Assembly: GCA_947175585.1 (NCBI GenBank)
Contig: CAMWNL010000120.1
Location: 1-6,083, forward strand
Reading direction: 5' to 3'
Length of the DNA stretch: 6,083 bases
Origin: an uncultured Bacteroidales bacterium
Lineage (GTDB): Bacteria > Bacteroidota > Bacteroidia > Bacteroidales > Muribaculaceae
Each line of letters begins with the position of its first letter. Within the stretch, counting starts at the first letter, position 1. Below are positions 3,826 to 6,083 of this stretch, piece after piece. The notes beneath the pieces were generated by a model that did no database searches, had not been told where the DNA came from, and saw only the letters and a program-made list of their open reading frames with translations. The translations under genes and the position numbers were made by a program.

Positions 3826-4860
3826 ATGAGCCGATTGGTATATCTCACACGCAATTATAAGACTACAGGCAATGGCGGCGGTAAGGCGCGAGTCGACGTC
3901 GAGGACATACTTGCCCGACGGGGTGCCGTAAATCTTGGTCTAAGGCGCACGTACTATCATAATAAAATCATCGACTTCCTGCTTAACCTAATCGGTATCA
4001 TACGTTTTTCTCTGACACTGCGGCGCGATGACACGGTCGTGCTGCAATATCCGATTAAGAAATATTACACTCTGCTCTGCCGCATCTCACACTGCCGCAA
4101 AGCCCGTGTTGTGACGCTTGTCCACGATCTTGGCTCATTCCGCCGCAAACGCATCACTGTTGGCGAAGAATTACGACGGCTATCCCACAGCGATGTGCTG
4201 ATAGTAGCCAATACCAATACTGTCAACTGGCTGAAAACCCAAGGGCTTAACAAACCGCTGATCGAGCAGGTGGCGTGGGATTTTATGTCTGATGCAAAGC
4301 CGCAACCTACAGCCGCCGGTTCGCGATCGATGTCTTTTATCGGTGCGCTGAGTCCCGGGCGGAATGCATTTCTTTACTCACTGCCCGACGATATCGAGTT
4401 GCATCTTTACGGCAACGGAGGCGACGCCTCTAAATCACACGAAGGAATGACTATCCACGGCTTTGCCACTCCCGACCAACTGATAGCGGAAGCAAAGGGA
4501 CGATATGGCCTGATATGGTATGGCTCGTCTACCCGTGAACATGACGGATACATCGGCGAATACATTAAATACTGCAATCCGCATAAACTCGCGCTCTATA
4601 TGCGGGCCGGCAAACCCATAATCATCTGGAACGGCAGCGGTGTGGCCGATTTTGTCAACAGCGAAGGCATCGGTCTGACTGTTGACAATCTCGACAATAT
4701 AGGCGATGTATTAGAGAATGTCAGCGAGGAGGAATATCAGACTATGACAAAAAATGTCAGACGTATAGCCGGCCGGATGGCCGAGGGGGCATACCTGTCG
4801 GAAAGTCTCGACAAAGCATTGAATATTATAGGGACGCACCGGTGTGCGTCCGATAGATAA
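3826..4860 (+). CDS. glycosyltransferase, Gtf3 / galactofuranosyltransferase-like
   Basis: This 344-residue cytoplasmic protein has the two-domain GT-B layout I associate with Gtf3/WbbI-type transferases, often annotated as beta-1,6-galactofuranosyltransferases. They move a sugar from a nucleotide donor to a growing surface glycan. Visible are the N-terminal YLTRNY and GNGGGKARVD (15-24), VVTLVHDLGSFR (95-106), the second-domain start SFIGALSPGRN (170-180) and the donor-site block YIKYCNPHKLALYMRAGKPI (246-265). I chose ATG 3826; an in-frame TTG at 3796 would add ten hydrophobic residues but lies just before a -7 box. The last residues (GTHRCASDR) are encoded by a palindrome at 4832-4851 that may be a late addition. 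The gene is 13 nt from the LicD gene, so co-transcription is likely. Family fairly sure; sugar and acceptor unknown. Confidence 0.75.
   Translation: MSRLVYLTRNYKTTGNGGGKARVDVEDILARRGAVNLGLRRTYYHNKIIDFLLNLIGIIRFSLTLRRDDTVVLQYPIKKYYTLLCRISHCRKARVVTLVHDLGSFRRKRITVGEELRRLSHSDVLIVANTNTVNWLKTQGLNKPLIEQVAWDFMSDAKPQPTAAGSRSMSFIGALSPGRNAFLYSLPDDIELHLYGNGGDASKSHEGMTIHGFATPDQLIAEAKGRYGLIWYGSSTREHDGYIGEYIKYCNPHKLALYMRAGKPIIIWNGSGVADFVNSEGIGLTVDNLDNIGDVLENVSEEEYQTMTKNVRRIAGRMAEGAYLSESLDKALNIIGTHRCASDR
4832..4851. repeat. 8-bp-stem palindrome at the glycosyltransferase/LicD junction
   Basis: GGACGCAC (4832-4839) pairs perfectly with GTGCGTCC (4844-4851) over a CGGT loop. It lies within the last codons of the glycosyltransferase gene. 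It looks like the GC-rich palindromes with GGGACGCAC arms that I recall between genes of other Bacteroidales genomes; this is memory, not a search. It would bury the GTG at 4844, an alternative start for LicD, in the stem. No T-run follows, so termination is unlikely. Confidence 0.55.
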
Positions 4861-4873
4861 GAACATCAAACCA

Positions 4874-5701
4874 ATGAATCTTGAAGACGAAGAGAGGTGC
4901 GGCTATCTCATAAAAGCCGATATGAAGAAAGTGTGGCACATCCAGATGTCGATACTTCGCGAAGTATTGGCGATATGCGACCGCCACGGGCTGAGAATAT
5001 TTGCCGATGGCGGCACACTCATTGGTGCCATACGCCACAATGGTTACATACCCTGGGACGATGATATCGACATGGGCATGCCGCGCGAAGATTATGACCG
5101 GTTCTGCGAAATAGCGCCAAAAGAATTGCCCGAGCCTTACCATGTATGCTCTATTGAGAATGACAGATATTACACCGAGCGATTTATCAAAGTCGTTGAT
5201 TCGTCGACCAAGGCGATTCCTATCGGCGAAAAGGCCACGCCTCATAACACTCTCGGCATATTTGTCGACATATTCCCCTACGACTCGATGCCCAACACTC
5301 CGCGCCACATTGCGCGCCTTGTGCGTAAGGCGCGCCGCAAACAGACTATGCTGAAAATCGCCTTTAAGCTGCTTAACCGTCTGCCGCGGTGGATGAATGA
5401 CAGCATGCGCTTCGACCGCAAGATATTCCGGGATTACGAGAAGTTGCTGCGAAGTTTTGCCAAGCCTGAAAACAGATACATGACCAAAGTGGCTCTTCAC
5501 CTCAAGGAGTATCTCTATGACAGGCAGTGGCTCGAAAACATAGAGTGGGTCGATTTTGAAGACATAAAAATGCCAGTTCCAAAAGGCTATGACGATATCC
5601 TGACGCTCAACTACGGCGACTATATGACACCTAAGCAAGTGCCGTCGGGTCACGCCGTCTGCCGTTATGAAATCCCGGCTGACAGGTTGCCAAAAGATTA
5701 A
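4874..5701 (+). CDS. LicD-family phosphotransferase
   Basis: LicD proteins transfer a phospho-substituent (classically phosphocholine from CDP-choline) onto surface glycans such as LPS or teichoic acid. The hallmark is clear: FADGGTLIGAIRHNGYIPWD at 43-62, continuing DDID, where the acidic cluster D62, D63, D64 and D66 holds the metal and nucleotide. GIFVDIFPYD (128-137) and PKGYDDILTLNYGDYM (236-251) are the other conserved blocks. Length is 275 aa and the frame is intact. I prefer the ATG at 4874, 13 nt after the preceding stop. A GTG at 4844 would add ten residues and overlap the upstream gene by 17 nt, but sits in a hairpin. The protein is soluble and probably works at the inner face of the membrane. 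A phosphoethanolamine or choline donor is a guess. A long antisense frame (4826-5740) is a shadow. Confidence 0.88.
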   Translation: MNLEDEERCGYLIKADMKKVWHIQMSILREVLAICDRHGLRIFADGGTLIGAIRHNGYIPWDDDIDMGMPREDYDRFCEIAPKELPEPYHVCSIENDRYYTERFIKVVDSSTKAIPIGEKATPHNTLGIFVDIFPYDSMPNTPRHIARLVRKARRKQTMLKIAFKLLNRLPRWMNDSMRFDRKIFRDYEKLLRSFAKPENRYMTKVALHLKEYLYDRQWLENIEWVDFEDIKMPVPKGYDDILTLNYGDYMTPKQVPSGHAVCRYEIPADRLPKD

Positions 5702-5724
5702 AAATCCACAAAATGAGCTCTCGT

Positions 5725-5757
5725 TTTGCGTTATTACCAAAATTTAAACTATCTTTG
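5725..5757 (+). promoter_or_regulatory. canonical Bacteroidota promoter for psd
   Basis: TTTG at 5725-5728 and TATCTTTG at 5750-5757 match both consensus boxes with a 21-nt gap. Transcription would begin about 5762, giving a leader of about 38 nt. It begins 24 nt after the LicD stop, so psd can be expressed independently of the glycan genes. No terminator is visible between LicD and psd. Confidence 0.7.
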
Positions 5758-5799
5758 CGTCGTTAACTTAATAAAAATATTGTTGTAACACTTGACTCA

Positions 5800-6083
5800 A
5801 TGAGAGTAAAGATTCACCATGAAGGTACTAACATATTAATAGTCAGCGCTCTGATTGTACTGGCTATCAATGTGCCCCTTTGGCTCTGGGTGCGCCCGAT
5901 AGCGTGGGCTATCGTGTCAACAGCCGTGTGGGGGGTGCTCTACCTTTTTGTTGTCAATTTTTTCCGCTCGCCACGACGTCAATTCAAAGGCAGTGAGACA
6001 AATGTCGTCGTTGCCAGTGCCGACGGCAAAGTCGTCGCTCTTGAAGAAACTTTTGAAGACGAATATCTCCACGGACCGGCCTT
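5800..6083 (+). CDS. psd: phosphatidylserine decarboxylase, N-terminal part (runs off right edge)
   Basis: The enzyme removes CO2 from phosphatidylserine to make phosphatidylethanolamine, on the inner membrane. The first 94 codons are present. The start MRVKIHHEGTNIL matches the short-form Bacteroidota Psd pattern. Two hydrophobic segments follow (about 12-31 and 34-56), then VNFFRSPRRQF (55-65), and the conserved ADGKVVALEE at 76-85 near the beginning of the soluble domain. The processing site that forms the pyruvoyl group lies beyond the window and cannot be checked. The ATG at 5800 is the natural start because the basic residues directly precede the first membrane segment; no Shine-Dalgarno is seen. 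In relatives, a phosphatidylserine synthase gene often follows. Product about 230 aa if typical for this class. Confidence 0.88.
   Translation, partial: MRVKIHHEGTNILIVSALIVLAINVPLWLWVRPIAWAIVSTAVWGVLYLFVVNFFRSPRRQFKGSETNVVVASADGKVVALEETFEDEYLHGPA

Noticed and set aside
4844..4873. GTG start for the LicD gene overlapping the upstream gene
   Set aside because: An ATG in frame lies 30 nt later with normal spacing from the previous stop, and the GTG is in the arm of a stable hairpin.
4826..5740. 304-codon open frame on the minus strand
   Set aside because: It is antisense to the LicD gene across its whole length. The plus-strand frame has clear LicD motifs, while this one has no recognisable domain and fits codon-bias shadowing.

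Overview
The window looks like a chromosomal stretch from a Bacteroidota bacterium, most likely order Bacteroidales and plausibly Muribaculaceae. Three things point there: promoters of the Bacteroidota type (TTTG, a 19-21 nt gap, then TAnnTTTG) in front of several genes; no recognisable Shine-Dalgarno sequences; and the gene families present (6-bladed beta-propeller lipoprotein, LicD protein, short-form phosphatidylserine decarboxylase). The family level is inferred from gene content and composition and is not proven.

Left part (1-915): the 5' part of a lipoprotein gene with a 6-bladed beta-propeller, on the minus strand and running off the left edge. Upstream of it lies an AT-rich stretch of about 335 bases with two doubtful short reading frames and a 10-bp inverted repeat that brackets a promoter-like box.

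Middle (916-2708): a complete IS3-family insertion sequence, about 1.79 kb, with 24-bp terminal inverted repeats matching at 20 of 24 positions. orfA and orfB are on the minus strand. They are joined by a 4-nt overlap and by a textbook -1 slippery heptamer with a strong downstream stem, so a 453-residue OrfAB transposase is expected. The element is odd in having about 366 non-coding bases between orfB and the left inverted repeat. That stretch holds imperfect repeats at 31-32 nt spacing that seem to continue into the terminal repeat, several hairpins, and a good outward promoter aimed at the lipoprotein gene. No target-site duplication is visible.

Right part (2710-6083): plus-strand envelope genes. 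They are an LPS-kinase-like (Kdo/WaaP/InaA) protein, a Gtf3/galactofuranosyltransferase-like glycosyltransferase, a LicD-family phosphotransferase, and the first 94 codons of psd. The glycosyltransferase and LicD genes form a tight pair 13 nt apart. A canonical promoter at 3651-3681 runs into a perfect 19-bp-arm palindrome ahead of this pair, and psd has its own canonical promoter. Together the genes suggest surface glycan or LPS decoration (sugar transfer, phosphorylation, phospho-substituent transfer) next to phosphatidylethanolamine synthesis. The substrates cannot be read from the sequence.
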